Of a stretch of 64,000 nt of DNA, positions 49,942-57,560 are shown piece by piece; the stretch's first letter is position 1; each line of letters begins with the position of its first letter. The notes under the pieces are model-generated. The model was not told the origin of the DNA, did no database searches, and saw only the letters and a list, made by a program, of their open reading frames with translations. Source of the stretch: Rivibacter subsaxonicus (lineage in GTDB: Bacteria > Pseudomonadota > Gammaproteobacteria > Burkholderiales > Burkholderiaceae_C); assembly GCF_004217215.1 (NCBI RefSeq), contig NZ_SHKP01000005.1, positions 129,501 to 193,500 on the forward strand. The letters are read 5' to 3'. The translations under genes and the position numbers were made by a program.

Positions 49942-50607
49942 ATGACGATCACGCTGTGCGGCTTTCCGCTCTCGAACTATCACAACAAGTCCAAGCTGGC
50001 GCTGCTCGAGAAGGGCGTGCCCTTCGAGGAGCGCATCGTCAAGACCGGCAAGGGCGTCGACGCGGCGATGCTGGCCGCCTCGCCGCTCGGCAAGGTGCCG
50101 TACCTGCTGACGCCGGACGGCCCGATCGCCGAGAGCCAGGTGATCAACGAGTGGATCGAGGCCACCTACCCCGAGCCGCCGCTGCTGCCCAAGGACGCCT
50201 TCGCCGCGGCCAAGGTGCGCGAGCTGTGCCTCTTTCTCGACGTGCATCTGGAGCTGGTCGTGCGCCAGCTCTACGGGCAGGCCTTCTTCGGCGGCACGTT
50301 GCCCGAGAAGTACATCGAGCGGGTGCGCGAGCAGCTCGAGAAGAACATCCCGGCCGTCAAGCAGCTGCTGAAGTTCGCGCCCTACGCGGGCGGGGACAGC
50401 TTCACGCTGGCCGACTGCTGCGCCTACGTGCACCTGCCGGTGGCGGCGATGGCGACCAAGATCATCTACGGCGAGGACCTGCTCGCCAAGCACGGCATCG
50501 ACTGGAAGCCGTACGTGAAGTTCATCGAGCAGCGCCCCACCGCGCAGAAGGTGGCGGCCGACCGCAAGGCCGACCAGGAGCGCGCCGCGCTGATCGCGGG
50601 CGGTTGA
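49942..50607 (+). CDS. Glutathione S-transferase family protein
   Basis: 221 residues; CAGGAGA lies 8 bp before the ATG. The thioredoxin-like N-domain (1-80) has LCGFPLSNYHNKSKLALLEKGV and PLGKVPYLLTPDGPIAESQVI, the cis-Pro/Glu-Ser glutathione site; the all-helical C-domain follows, with DSFTLADCCAY. It conjugates or reduces electrophiles with glutathione; substrate unknown. Tail-to-tail with the ferritin-like gene. Confidence 0.92.
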   Translation: MTITLCGFPLSNYHNKSKLALLEKGVPFEERIVKTGKGVDAAMLAASPLGKVPYLLTPDGPIAESQVINEWIEATYPEPPLLPKDAFAAAKVRELCLFLDVHLELVVRQLYGQAFFGGTLPEKYIERVREQLEKNIPAVKQLLKFAPYAGGDSFTLADCCAYVHLPVAAMATKIIYGEDLLAKHGIDWKPYVKFIEQRPTAQKVAADRKADQERAALIAGG

Positions 50608-50626
50608 ACGAACGCGTGCCGCCGGC

Positions 50627-51532
50627 TCAGGCCGGCAGCGGATTGGCACCCGCGCCGCCGGCGGCCGCAGCGGCCTGCAGCCGCTGGGTGATTTCCTTGC
50701 GGTAGCGGTTGAGCTCCTGCACGCTGGAGAAGCTGCGCTCCATCAGCAGGCTCATGTTGTGCAGGATGCGCTCGACGACCTTGTTCTCCCACACGGCGTC
50801 GAACTGGATCTGCTTGTCGAGCCACTCCTCCAACCACGCCGGGTCGGGCAGGCGGCTCTGGATGGTGTCGCGCGGGAACAGCGAGGCGTTGACGTGCAGG
50901 TTGGTCGGGTGCAGCGCCTGCGCGGTGCGCCGCGCGCTGGCCATCAGCACGCCGACCTTGGCAAAGGCGGCCTGCGCCTCGTCGCCGAACTTCTGCATCG
51001 CGCGCTTCATGTAGCGCAGGTAGGCGCCGCCGTGGCGGGCCTCGTCGCGCGCGAGCGTCTCGTAGATGGCCTTGATGACCGGCTCGCTGTGCCATTCGGC
51101 GGCACGGCGATACCAGTGATTGAGCCGAATCTCGCCGCAGAAGTGCAGCATCAGCGTCTCGAGCGGCGGTGCCGGGTCGAACTCGAAGCGCACCTCGTGC
51201 AGCTCGGCCTCGGTCGGCAGCAACTCGGGGCGGAAGCGGCGCAGGTACTCCATCAGCACCAGCGAGTGCTTCTGCTCCTCGAAGAACCAGACGCTCATGA
51301 AGGCCGAGAAGTCGCTGTCGCCGCGGTTGTCGCGCAGGAACATCTCGGTGGCCGGCAGCGCCGACCACTCGGTGATCGCATTCATCTTGACCGTCTGGGC
51401 CTGCTCGTCGGTGAGCTTGGCGGCGTCGAACTTGTCCCAAGGAATGTCCTTGTCCATGTTCCAGCGCACGGATTCGAGCTGTTTGAAGAGTTCGGGGTAA
51501 AGCATGACGGTCTTTCCGGTGGTTACAGCCAT
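50627..51532 (-). CDS. Ferritin-like diiron protein (acyl-ACP desaturase-type)
   Basis: 301 residues, mostly helical. Two carboxylate-bridged iron sites are suggested by ATEMF plus EEQKH (about 85-90) and by E plus DEARHGG (about 160-170). The spacing resembles acyl-ACP desaturase-like and other ferritin-like oxygenases. The gene lies between a GST and a LitR-like regulator and precedes a lipid-modifying operon, which fits an oxygen-using lipid role, but the substrate is unknown. An alternative start is M10 at 51505. Confidence 0.78.
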   Translation of the reverse strand: MAVTTGKTVMLYPELFKQLESVRWNMDKDIPWDKFDAAKLTDEQAQTVKMNAITEWSALPATEMFLRDNRGDSDFSAFMSVWFFEEQKHSLVLMEYLRRFRPELLPTEAELHEVRFEFDPAPPLETLMLHFCGEIRLNHWYRRAAEWHSEPVIKAIYETLARDEARHGGAYLRYMKRAMQKFGDEAQAAFAKVGVLMASARRTAQALHPTNLHVNASLFPRDTIQSRLPDPAWLEEWLDKQIQFDAVWENKVVERILHNMSLLMERSFSSVQELNRYRKEITQRLQAAAAAGGAGANPLPA

Positions 51533-51583
51533 TTTAGGCAGGGACCGTGACAGTCCGCGCGGCGCGGCACCGAATCAGCGGGC

Positions 51584-52519
51584 TCAGCCGCGTTCGGCCC
51601 GCCAGCGCCGGACCTCGGGACCGACGGCCTCGAGCGCGTCCAGCGCCAGCACATCGGCCACCGGCCGCCGGTGCAGCACCGGCGCCGCGCCGCCGGCCCA
51701 CAGCTCGACGGAGCGCGGCAGCTTGTCGCGCAGTTCGGCCAGCCCCTCGTGCACCAGGGTCGGCGTCAGCACCGAGGTGAAGCTGAGCGCGACGATGTCG
51801 GCGCGCAGCGCGGTGGCGGCCAGCGCGATGTCCCAGATCGGAGTCTGGGTCCCGAGGCTCACGCAGCGGGCGCCCTCGAGCACGAACAGCGTCTCGGCCA
51901 TCAGCAGGCCGATCCCGTGCGGCTCGTTGGGAAAGGTGGTCAGCAGCACGCGCGGCCGGTCGCCGACATCGGCGCTCGGCACCGAGGCGATCGCGCTGCG
52001 CAGCACCACGTGGATCGACTCGGTGTAGAGATGCTCCTCGAAGATCTCCAGATGGCCGCGCATCCAGCTGTCGCCGACCAGCAGGTTGAGCGGCGCGATC
52101 ACCTCGACCACGAAGCGGCCGAGCCCGATCCGCAGCAGCGACTGCGAGAGCGCGCGGCGCAGGCTATCGACGTCGTGCGAGCGGATCAGCTCGATGTAGT
52201 CGCGCAGGTCGGGTGCCGCGGCATCCGGCGCGCTGCGCGGCGGCGCGGGGTTGCAGCTGTCGGCCAGGCGCTGCAGGTCGTCGATCGGCATCGCCACGAT
52301 GCGCCCGGGCCGGTGGCCGCCATTGAGCAGGCGCTTGATGGTGCGCAGCTTCTCGACCTGCTCGATCGGATAGACGCGCTCGCCGAAGTCGTCGCGCGCC
52401 GGCTGCGGAAAGCCGTAGCGGCGTTCCCAGACCCGCAGCGTGTCCTTGCTCAGGCCGGTATCACGCTCGACCGCAGCGATCGAGAGCGTGATCGGCCGCG
52501 CGCTGCGGCGATCATTCAT
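51584..52519 (-). CDS. litR: B12-binding MerR-family regulator, LitR/CarH-like
   Basis: 311 residues. MerR winged helix at 10-80 (LRVWERRYGFPQP), a helical cap with W152 and EEH (E161-E162-H163), then a Rossmann cobalamin domain with the base-off motif E199-P-H201-G-I-G204. In CarH, adenosylcobalamin keeps the tetramer on DNA until light breaks it. Here the residue aligned with the CarH light-state ligand His132 is Met153, so photochemistry may differ. It is divergent from the glutathione peroxidase gene and upstream of a lipid-modifying operon, the usual LitR neighbourhood. Confidence 0.88.
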   Translation of the reverse strand: MNDRRSARPITLSIAAVERDTGLSKDTLRVWERRYGFPQPARDDFGERVYPIEQVEKLRTIKRLLNGGHRPGRIVAMPIDDLQRLADSCNPAPPRSAPDAAAPDLRDYIELIRSHDVDSLRRALSQSLLRIGLGRFVVEVIAPLNLLVGDSWMRGHLEIFEEHLYTESIHVVLRSAIASVPSADVGDRPRVLLTTFPNEPHGIGLLMAETLFVLEGARCVSLGTQTPIWDIALAATALRADIVALSFTSVLTPTLVHEGLAELRDKLPRSVELWAGGAAPVLHRRPVADVLALDALEAVGPEVRRWRAERG

Positions 52520-52580
52520 GCGAGCCCCTCGCCGAGGAGCGTACGACAGGCTTGGACGGCTGAGAGACGCATCGGATATT

Positions 52581-52591
52581 TGTCCAGGACA
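52581..52591. promoter_or_regulatory. candidate LitR operator, palindrome TGTCCAGGACA
   Basis: A perfect 5+1+5 palindrome 4 bp upstream of the -35 of the gpx promoter, in the litR-gpx intergenic region. A related TGCCCAGGACA occurs at 52643-52653, overlapping the gpx ribosome site. The position suits a MerR-type repressor, but the binding protein is inferred. Confidence 0.5.
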
Positions 52592-52595
52592 TTCG

Positions 52596-52624
52596 TTGTC
52601 ATTCCGACGAAGCGTGCGTAATAT
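52596..52624 (+). promoter_or_regulatory. sigma-70 promoter of the glutathione peroxidase gene
   Basis: -35 TTGTCA (52596-52601), 17-bp spacer, -10 TAATAT (52619-52624). The predicted start is about 27 bp before the gpx ATG. Both hexamers match consensus well for a 70% G+C genome. Confidence 0.7.
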
Positions 52625-52657
52625 AGGTCAGTACCCAGCCGCTGCCCAGGACAAATC

Positions 52658-53242
52658 ATGCTTCGTCTCAATACCTCTCGATCACGCCACGCGGCCCGCC
52701 TAGGCCAGGCCCTGCTGCTGGCGGCCTGCCTCCACGTCGCGCCGGCACTCGCCGCCAGCTGCCCGGCGCTGCTCGACCGCAGCGTGCCACGGCTGCAGGA
52801 CGAAAAGCCGCAGAACCTCTGCCAGTACGCGGGCAAGGTCGTGCTGGTCGTCAACACCGCCAGCTACTGCGGCTTCACGCCGCAGTACAAGGGTCTGGAG
52901 GCGCTCTACAAGCGCTTTCAGCCGCGCGGGCTGGTGGTGCTGGGCTTTCCGACCAACGACTTCGGCGCCCAGGAGCCGGGCAGCAACAAGGACATCGCGG
53001 CCTTCTGCGAGAACACCTTCGGCGTGCAGTTCCCGATGTTCGCCAAGACCACCGTGAAGGGTGCCAGCATCGACCCGCTGTTCGCCGAACTGAGCAAGCG
53101 CAGCGGCAAGACGCCAGGCTGGAACTTCCACAAGTACCTGATCGACCGCGAGGGCGCCACTGTTCGCAGCTACTCCAGCATGGTCGACCCGCAAGACCGC
53201 GCGCTGGTCGAGGAAATCGAGAGGCTGCTGGACAGCAAGTAG
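52658..53242 (+). CDS. Periplasmic glutathione peroxidase
   Basis: 194 residues; signal peptide about 1-33 (LLLAACLHVAPALAAS). Peroxidatic C71 is in NTASYCGFTPQYKGLE and the Trp is in WNFHKYL. The usual catalytic-Gln motif GFPCNQFG reads GFPTNDFG here, so Gln is replaced by Asp, as in some proteobacterial periplasmic members. It reduces hydroperoxides with thiol donors. It is divergent from litR and likely under its control. Confidence 0.92.
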   Translation: MLRLNTSRSRHAARLGQALLLAACLHVAPALAASCPALLDRSVPRLQDEKPQNLCQYAGKVVLVVNTASYCGFTPQYKGLEALYKRFQPRGLVVLGFPTNDFGAQEPGSNKDIAAFCENTFGVQFPMFAKTTVKGASIDPLFAELSKRSGKTPGWNFHKYLIDREGATVRSYSSMVDPQDRALVEEIERLLDSK

Positions 53243-53252
53243 AACATGTAGT

Positions 53253-53282
53253 AATCTTTTGAACTGATGAGTTCAAAAGATT
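53253..53282. repeat. AT-rich perfect 13-bp inverted repeat
   Basis: AATCTTTTGAACT / GATG / AGTTCAAAAGATT, perfect arms with a 4-bp loop, 10 bp after the gpx stop. It is strikingly AT-rich for this DNA. No U-tract follows, so it is either a weak terminator or a binding site for a dimeric regulator. Confidence 0.85.
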
Positions 53283-53467
53283 TCCGATCAGCCTGCGGCA
53301 CCTCGAGCCTCCGTCCCTCATCCGACTCGCGGACAGGGGAACCTGCGGGCCTCGCAGCGCTCTCACCCGGAAGCGTCCATCATGCGGACGCAGCGGCCGC
53401 GGGAGACGGCCAAGGTTTTTCGCCACGAAGCCGGCGCGGGCTCGTCCCGACCGCAATCCCCGAGCGG

Positions 53468-53494
53468 TTCTCCTCCTCCTCCCTCCCTCCCTCC
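53468..53494. repeat. 27-bp polypyrimidine tract (CCCT repeats)
   Basis: Only C and T from 53468 to 53494, with three TCCC units; the other strand is G-rich (GGGA repeats). It lies about 70 bp before the operon start. Confidence 0.75.
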
Positions 53495-53565
53495 TTCGCT
53501 CGGGGGCGCTTCGCGGCGTTTCTCTTTTCGCAGGCCGCGCCGGCCCGCTTGGCGCTGCCGGGGCG

Positions 53566-54906
53566 ATGAGCAGCACCCGCCGCATCGCGGTCGTCGGCGC
53601 CGGCATTTCCGGCCTGGCGGCCGCGTACGCCCTGGGCCGCGACCCGGCCAGCGCGCGCGCCGAGGTCGTGCTGTTCGAGGCCGGCAGCTACTTCGGCGGC
53701 CACACCAACACGGTCGAGGTCTGCCTGCCGGGCCCGCACGGAGCACTTACCCACGGCGTCGACACCGGCTTCCTGGTCTTCAACGAGCGCACCTATCCGC
53801 AGCTGATCGAGCTGTTCGCCGAGCTCGACGTGGCAACCGCGCCATCCGAGATGTCGTTCTCGGTGCAGGTGCCCGAGGAGTTCGGCGCCGGCAAGGCGCT
53901 CGAGTGGAGCGGCAGCGACCTGAACAGCGTCTTCGCCCAGCGTGCCAACCTGCTGCGGCCGCGCTTCTGGTACCTGCTGCGCGAGATCCTGCGCTTCAAC
54001 CGGCTCTGCACGGCGCTGGCCGAGGCCGGCGACGACGCGTCGCTGCGCCTGCCGATCGGCGACTTCCTGAGCACGAACCGCTTCAGCGAGACCTTCTGCG
54101 ACTGGTATTTCCTGCCAATGATCGGCTGCATCTGGTCGTGCCCGACCGAGCAGATGCTGCGCTTTCCGGTCGGCACGATGATCCGCTTCTGCCACAACCA
54201 CGGGCTGATCCAGGTCAGCAACCGGCCCCGCTGGTACACGGTGCGCGGCGGCGCGCGGCACTACGTCGAGAAGATGCTCGCGCAGATCGGCGACGCGCGC
54301 GTGGCAACCCCGGTCGAGCAGGTGCGTCGCCGCCCCGGTGGCGTGCAGCTGAGCACCGCCGGCGGCACCGAGCATTTCGACCAACTCGTGCTGGCCTGCC
54401 ACAGCGACCAGGCGCTGGCGCTGCTGGCCGACGCCACGCCGCAGGAGCGCGCCGTGCTTGGCGCGATCCGCTACCAGCCCAACCGCGCGGTGTTGCACAC
54501 CGACGCCTCGGTGATGCCGTCGCGCAAGCGGGCCTGGGCCGCGTGGAACTACGAGCGCGCGGCGAGCGATGACCGGGAGCAGACCCGCGTCTGCCTGCAC
54601 TACTGGCTCAACCGGCTGCAGCCGTTGCCCTTCACCCAGGACCTGTTCGTCACGCTCAACCCGGTACGCCCCCTGCGCGAGTCGGCGGTGATCGGCCGCT
54701 TCGACTACGAGCATCCGGTCTTCGACCTGGCGGCGGTCGAGGCTCAGCGCCGGTTGCCGACGATCCAGGGCCGCGACCGGACCTGGTTCTGCGGCGCCTG
54801 GACCGGCTACGGCTTCCACGAGGACGGCCTCAGGTCGGGCCTGCAGGCGGCAAGTGCGGTTGCCGCCTGCACGAGCGGGCACGAGCTGCAGCGGAGCGCC
54901 GCGTGA
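53566..54906 (+). CDS. NAD/FAD-binding oxidoreductase of the Cfa/DUF1365 locus
   Basis: 446 residues. The FAD motif VVGAGISGLAAAYALG is at about 9-24, followed by LFEAGSYFGGHTNTVEV, and the C-terminal WFCGAWTGYGFHEDGLRSGLQ completes the site. Amine-oxidase/phytoene-dehydrogenase-like fold. In alphaproteobacterial and vibrio relatives this protein is encoded with DUF1365 and Cfa-like genes under light or singlet-oxygen control and acts on fatty acyl chains. It is the first gene of an operon running to 60186. Confidence 0.9.
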   Translation: MSSTRRIAVVGAGISGLAAAYALGRDPASARAEVVLFEAGSYFGGHTNTVEVCLPGPHGALTHGVDTGFLVFNERTYPQLIELFAELDVATAPSEMSFSVQVPEEFGAGKALEWSGSDLNSVFAQRANLLRPRFWYLLREILRFNRLCTALAEAGDDASLRLPIGDFLSTNRFSETFCDWYFLPMIGCIWSCPTEQMLRFPVGTMIRFCHNHGLIQVSNRPRWYTVRGGARHYVEKMLAQIGDARVATPVEQVRRRPGGVQLSTAGGTEHFDQLVLACHSDQALALLADATPQERAVLGAIRYQPNRAVLHTDASVMPSRKRAWAAWNYERAASDDREQTRVCLHYWLNRLQPLPFTQDLFVTLNPVRPLRESAVIGRFDYEHPVFDLAAVEAQRRLPTIQGRDRTWFCGAWTGYGFHEDGLRSGLQAASAVAACTSGHELQRSAA

Positions 54907-55730
54907 ACTCCGCAGCCGTGCCGCTGATCGGCTTTGGCAGCGTGCGCCACGCACGCCTGCGGCCGGTCGCCAACGCCTTCGCCTACCGCAGCTACTTCCT
55001 GCTGCTGCCGATGCGCACGCTGCGCTCGACGCCCCCGGCGGCACTACCGCGCAACCGCTTCGCGCCACTGTCCTTCGATGACCGCGACCACGGCGACGGC
55101 GGCCCCGACGCGCTGGTCTGGCTCGAGCGCCTGCTGGCCAGCGAAGGCGTGGACGACGCCGACGGCGAGATCTGGCTGCAGTGCTATCCGCGCGTCTTCG
55201 GCTACGCCTTCAAGCCGGTGAGCTTCTGGTTCGCGCACCGCGCCGACGCCTCGCTGGCGGCGGTGGTGGTCGAGGTCAACAACACCTTCGGCGAACGCCA
55301 TGTCTACCTGCTCCAGCGGCCGGGCATGCGCTGGGGCCAGGAGTTCGAGGCGCGCAAGGTCTTCCATGTGTCGCCCTTCTGCGCGGTCGAGGGTCGCTAC
55401 CGCTTTCGCTTCCTGCGCACCGGCTCGCATCCGGATGCGGCCGGGCCGCGTAGTGATTCCCCGATGGCTCCGCACCGCTCCACCCCCGACGGCGAACGCA
55501 TCGTCGTGCGCATCGACCACGACGACGCCGACGGCCCGCTGCTGCAGACCAGCCTCAGCGGCCGGCTCGAGCCGCTGACGGCCGCGTCGGCGCGCCGCGC
55601 GCTGCTCGGCATGCCGCTGATGACCCTCGGCGTCGTCGCCCGCATCCACTGGCAGGCACTGCGCCTGTGGCGCAAGCGGGTTCCGTTCCTGCGCAAGCCG
55701 CAACCACCGTCCACCCTCGTCACGCGCTGA
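54903..55730 (+). CDS. DUF1365 protein
   Basis: 275 residues from a GTG overlapping the previous stop (GTGA). Family motifs include HARLRPVANAFAYRSYFLLLP, YPRVFGYAFKPVSFWFAHR and VVEVNNTFGERHVYLL. The family is uncharacterised but co-occurs with the FAD protein and Cfa, suggesting a role in modifying phospholipid acyl chains. Confidence 0.92.
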   Translation: MNSAAVPLIGFGSVRHARLRPVANAFAYRSYFLLLPMRTLRSTPPAALPRNRFAPLSFDDRDHGDGGPDALVWLERLLASEGVDDADGEIWLQCYPRVFGYAFKPVSFWFAHRADASLAAVVVEVNNTFGERHVYLLQRPGMRWGQEFEARKVFHVSPFCAVEGRYRFRFLRTGSHPDAAGPRSDSPMAPHRSTPDGERIVVRIDHDDADGPLLQTSLSGRLEPLTAASARRALLGMPLMTLGVVARIHWQALRLWRKRVPFLRKPQPPSTLVTR

Positions 55731-55749
55731 GCGGTCCCGCGCCGACCCC

Positions 55750-57012
55750 ATGAACATGAGCCCCAGCACCTCGGCACCCAGCGCCACCACCTCCACGGCA
55801 TCGAGCGCCACGGCCCGCCTGCCGGCCGGCGCACCGGCCGCGGCACGCGCGGTGTTCCGGCTCCTGGCCCACCTGCGCCACGGCACGCTCGACGTGCAAC
55901 TGCCCGACGGCAGCAGCTTGCACTTCGGCCGCGGCGCGGCGCCACGCGCCTCGATCCGGCTGCACAACTGGGCGGTTTGCGCTCGCGCGCTGAGCTCGGG
56001 CGACATCGGCTTTGCCGAGAGCTACATCGACGGCGACTGGCACAGCGCCGACCTGGTCGCGCTGCTCGAGCTCTTCATCGCCAACCGCGAGCAGATCGAG
56101 TCGGTGATCTACGGCTCCTGGTGGGGCGCGCTGCTGCACCGCGCCCGCCACCTGCTCAACCGCAACTCGCGCAGCGGCAGCCGCAAGAACATCCATGCCC
56201 ACTACGACCTCGGCAACGAGTTCTACCGGCTCTGGCTCGACGAGTCGATGAACTACTCGAGCGCCTGGTTCGACGGCGACCCCACCCGGCCGACGATCGA
56301 GGCGCAGCAGGCCAAGGTCCGGCGCGCGCTCGACGAGGCCGGCGTCACCGATGGCTCGCGCCTGCTCGAGATCGGCTGCGGCTGGGGCGCGCTGGCCGAG
56401 GCCGCCGCGCTCGAGCGCGGCGCGCAGGTCACCGGCGTCACGCTGTCGAGCGAGCAGCTGGAGTTCGCGCGCCGGCGGCTGGCGCAGGCCGGCGTCGCCG
56501 GGCGCGCCGAGCTGCGCTTCCAGGACTACCGCGACATCGACGACCCGCCCTTCGACGCGATCGTCTCGATCGAGATGTTCGAGGCGGTCGGCCGCGAGTA
56601 CTGGCCGGGCTTCTTCGCCACGATCAACGAGCGGCTCAAGCCCGGCGGCCGCGCCTGCATACAGAGCATCACGATCCGCGACGACCTGTTCGAGCGCTAC
56701 GTCGGCTCGACCGACTTCATCCAGCAGTACATCTTTCCCGGCGGCCTGCTGCCTAGCCCGAGCGCCTTCGAGGCCGCGGCGCGCAGCGCCGGGCTGGAGG
56801 TCGAGCGGCGCCTGGCCTTCGGCGCCGACTACGCCGAGACGCTGCGCCGCTGGCGCCGGAAGTTCCACGCCGAGGGGCCGCAGGTGCGCGCGCTGCGCTT
56901 CGACGAGCGCTTCATCCGCATCTGGGACTTCTACCTCGCCTACTGCGAGGCGGCCTTCGCCACCGGCAACACCGACGTCATCCAGTTCACGCTGCGCAAG
57001 AAGCCGGCATGA
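55750..57012 (+). CDS. cfa: Cyclopropane-fatty-acid synthase-like methyltransferase
   Basis: 420 residues. SAM-binding LLEIGCGWGALAEAAALERG at about 205-225, NIHAHYDLGNEFYRLWLDESM before it, and EMFEAVGREYWPGFF, all standard for the Cfa/mycolic-acid-methyltransferase family. It adds a methylene or methyl group to unsaturated acyl chains of membrane lipids. In the LitR/RpoE context such enzymes may make methylated intermediates of furan fatty acids; I cannot tell which from sequence. Confidence 0.93.
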   Translation: MNMSPSTSAPSATTSTASSATARLPAGAPAAARAVFRLLAHLRHGTLDVQLPDGSSLHFGRGAAPRASIRLHNWAVCARALSSGDIGFAESYIDGDWHSADLVALLELFIANREQIESVIYGSWWGALLHRARHLLNRNSRSGSRKNIHAHYDLGNEFYRLWLDESMNYSSAWFDGDPTRPTIEAQQAKVRRALDEAGVTDGSRLLEIGCGWGALAEAAALERGAQVTGVTLSSEQLEFARRRLAQAGVAGRAELRFQDYRDIDDPPFDAIVSIEMFEAVGREYWPGFFATINERLKPGGRACIQSITIRDDLFERYVGSTDFIQQYIFPGGLLPSPSAFEAAARSAGLEVERRLAFGADYAETLRRWRRKFHAEGPQVRALRFDERFIRIWDFYLAYCEAAFATGNTDVIQFTLRKKPA

Positions 57013-57560
57013 AACGACGCCAAGCCCTGACGCTGCTCGCCGCAGGCGCCCTGGCGCCGGCCGCGCCGTGCGTGTTCGCGCGCGGCGTGCCGGCCGAGGT
57101 CGAGCGCGCGATTCCCGGCGCGCGCCTGCTCGGCGACGGGCGCCTGCGCTGGTTCGGCATGCACATCTACGACGCCCGGCTCTGGGTCGCGCCCGGGCAT
57201 CCGTCCGGCACCGACTACGCGGGGCATCCACTCGCCCTCGAACTCGAGTACGCCCGTGCGCTCGATGGCGCCCGGATCGCCGAGCGCTCGATCGAGGAGA
57301 TGCGCCGCGCCGGCGCCCTGCCCGACGCCCAGGCCGGAGGCTGGCTGACCGCGATGAAGCAGTGCTTCCCGGACGTCAAGCCCGGCGACCGCATCACCGG
57401 CCTCCAGCGCCCGGGTGAGCCGACACGCTTCTTCGTCAACGGCGAGCTGGCCTGCGAGCTGGCCGACCCCGAATTCGCGCGCCGCTTCTTCGGCATCTGG
57501 CTCGGGCCCGACAGCTCGCAACCCGCGCTGCGATCCGCGCTGCTCGGCGGTGCCCGATGA
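57009..57560 (+). CDS. Chalcone-isomerase-like exported protein
   Basis: 183 residues; starts MKRRQALTLLAAGALAPAAPC, a Tat-like or Sec signal peptide. The mature part has RWFGMHIYDARLWV and the LELEYARALDGARIAERSIEEM helix, typical of bacterial chalcone-isomerase-fold proteins, which bind fatty acids rather than flavonoids. ATGA overlap with cfa. Confidence 0.88.
   Translation: MKRRQALTLLAAGALAPAAPCVFARGVPAEVERAIPGARLLGDGRLRWFGMHIYDARLWVAPGHPSGTDYAGHPLALELEYARALDGARIAERSIEEMRRAGALPDAQAGGWLTAMKQCFPDVKPGDRITGLQRPGEPTRFFVNGELACELADPEFARRFFGIWLGPDSSQPALRSALLGGAR

Larger units (their letters stand above)
53243..53565. other. Gene-free stretch between gpx and the lipid-modifying operon
   Basis: 323 bp with no supportable ORF. 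It holds the AT-rich inverted repeat at 53253-53282 and the polypyrimidine tract at 53468-53494. It should contain the promoter of the seven-gene operon, but I see no convincing -35/-10 pair. Confidence 0.6.
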
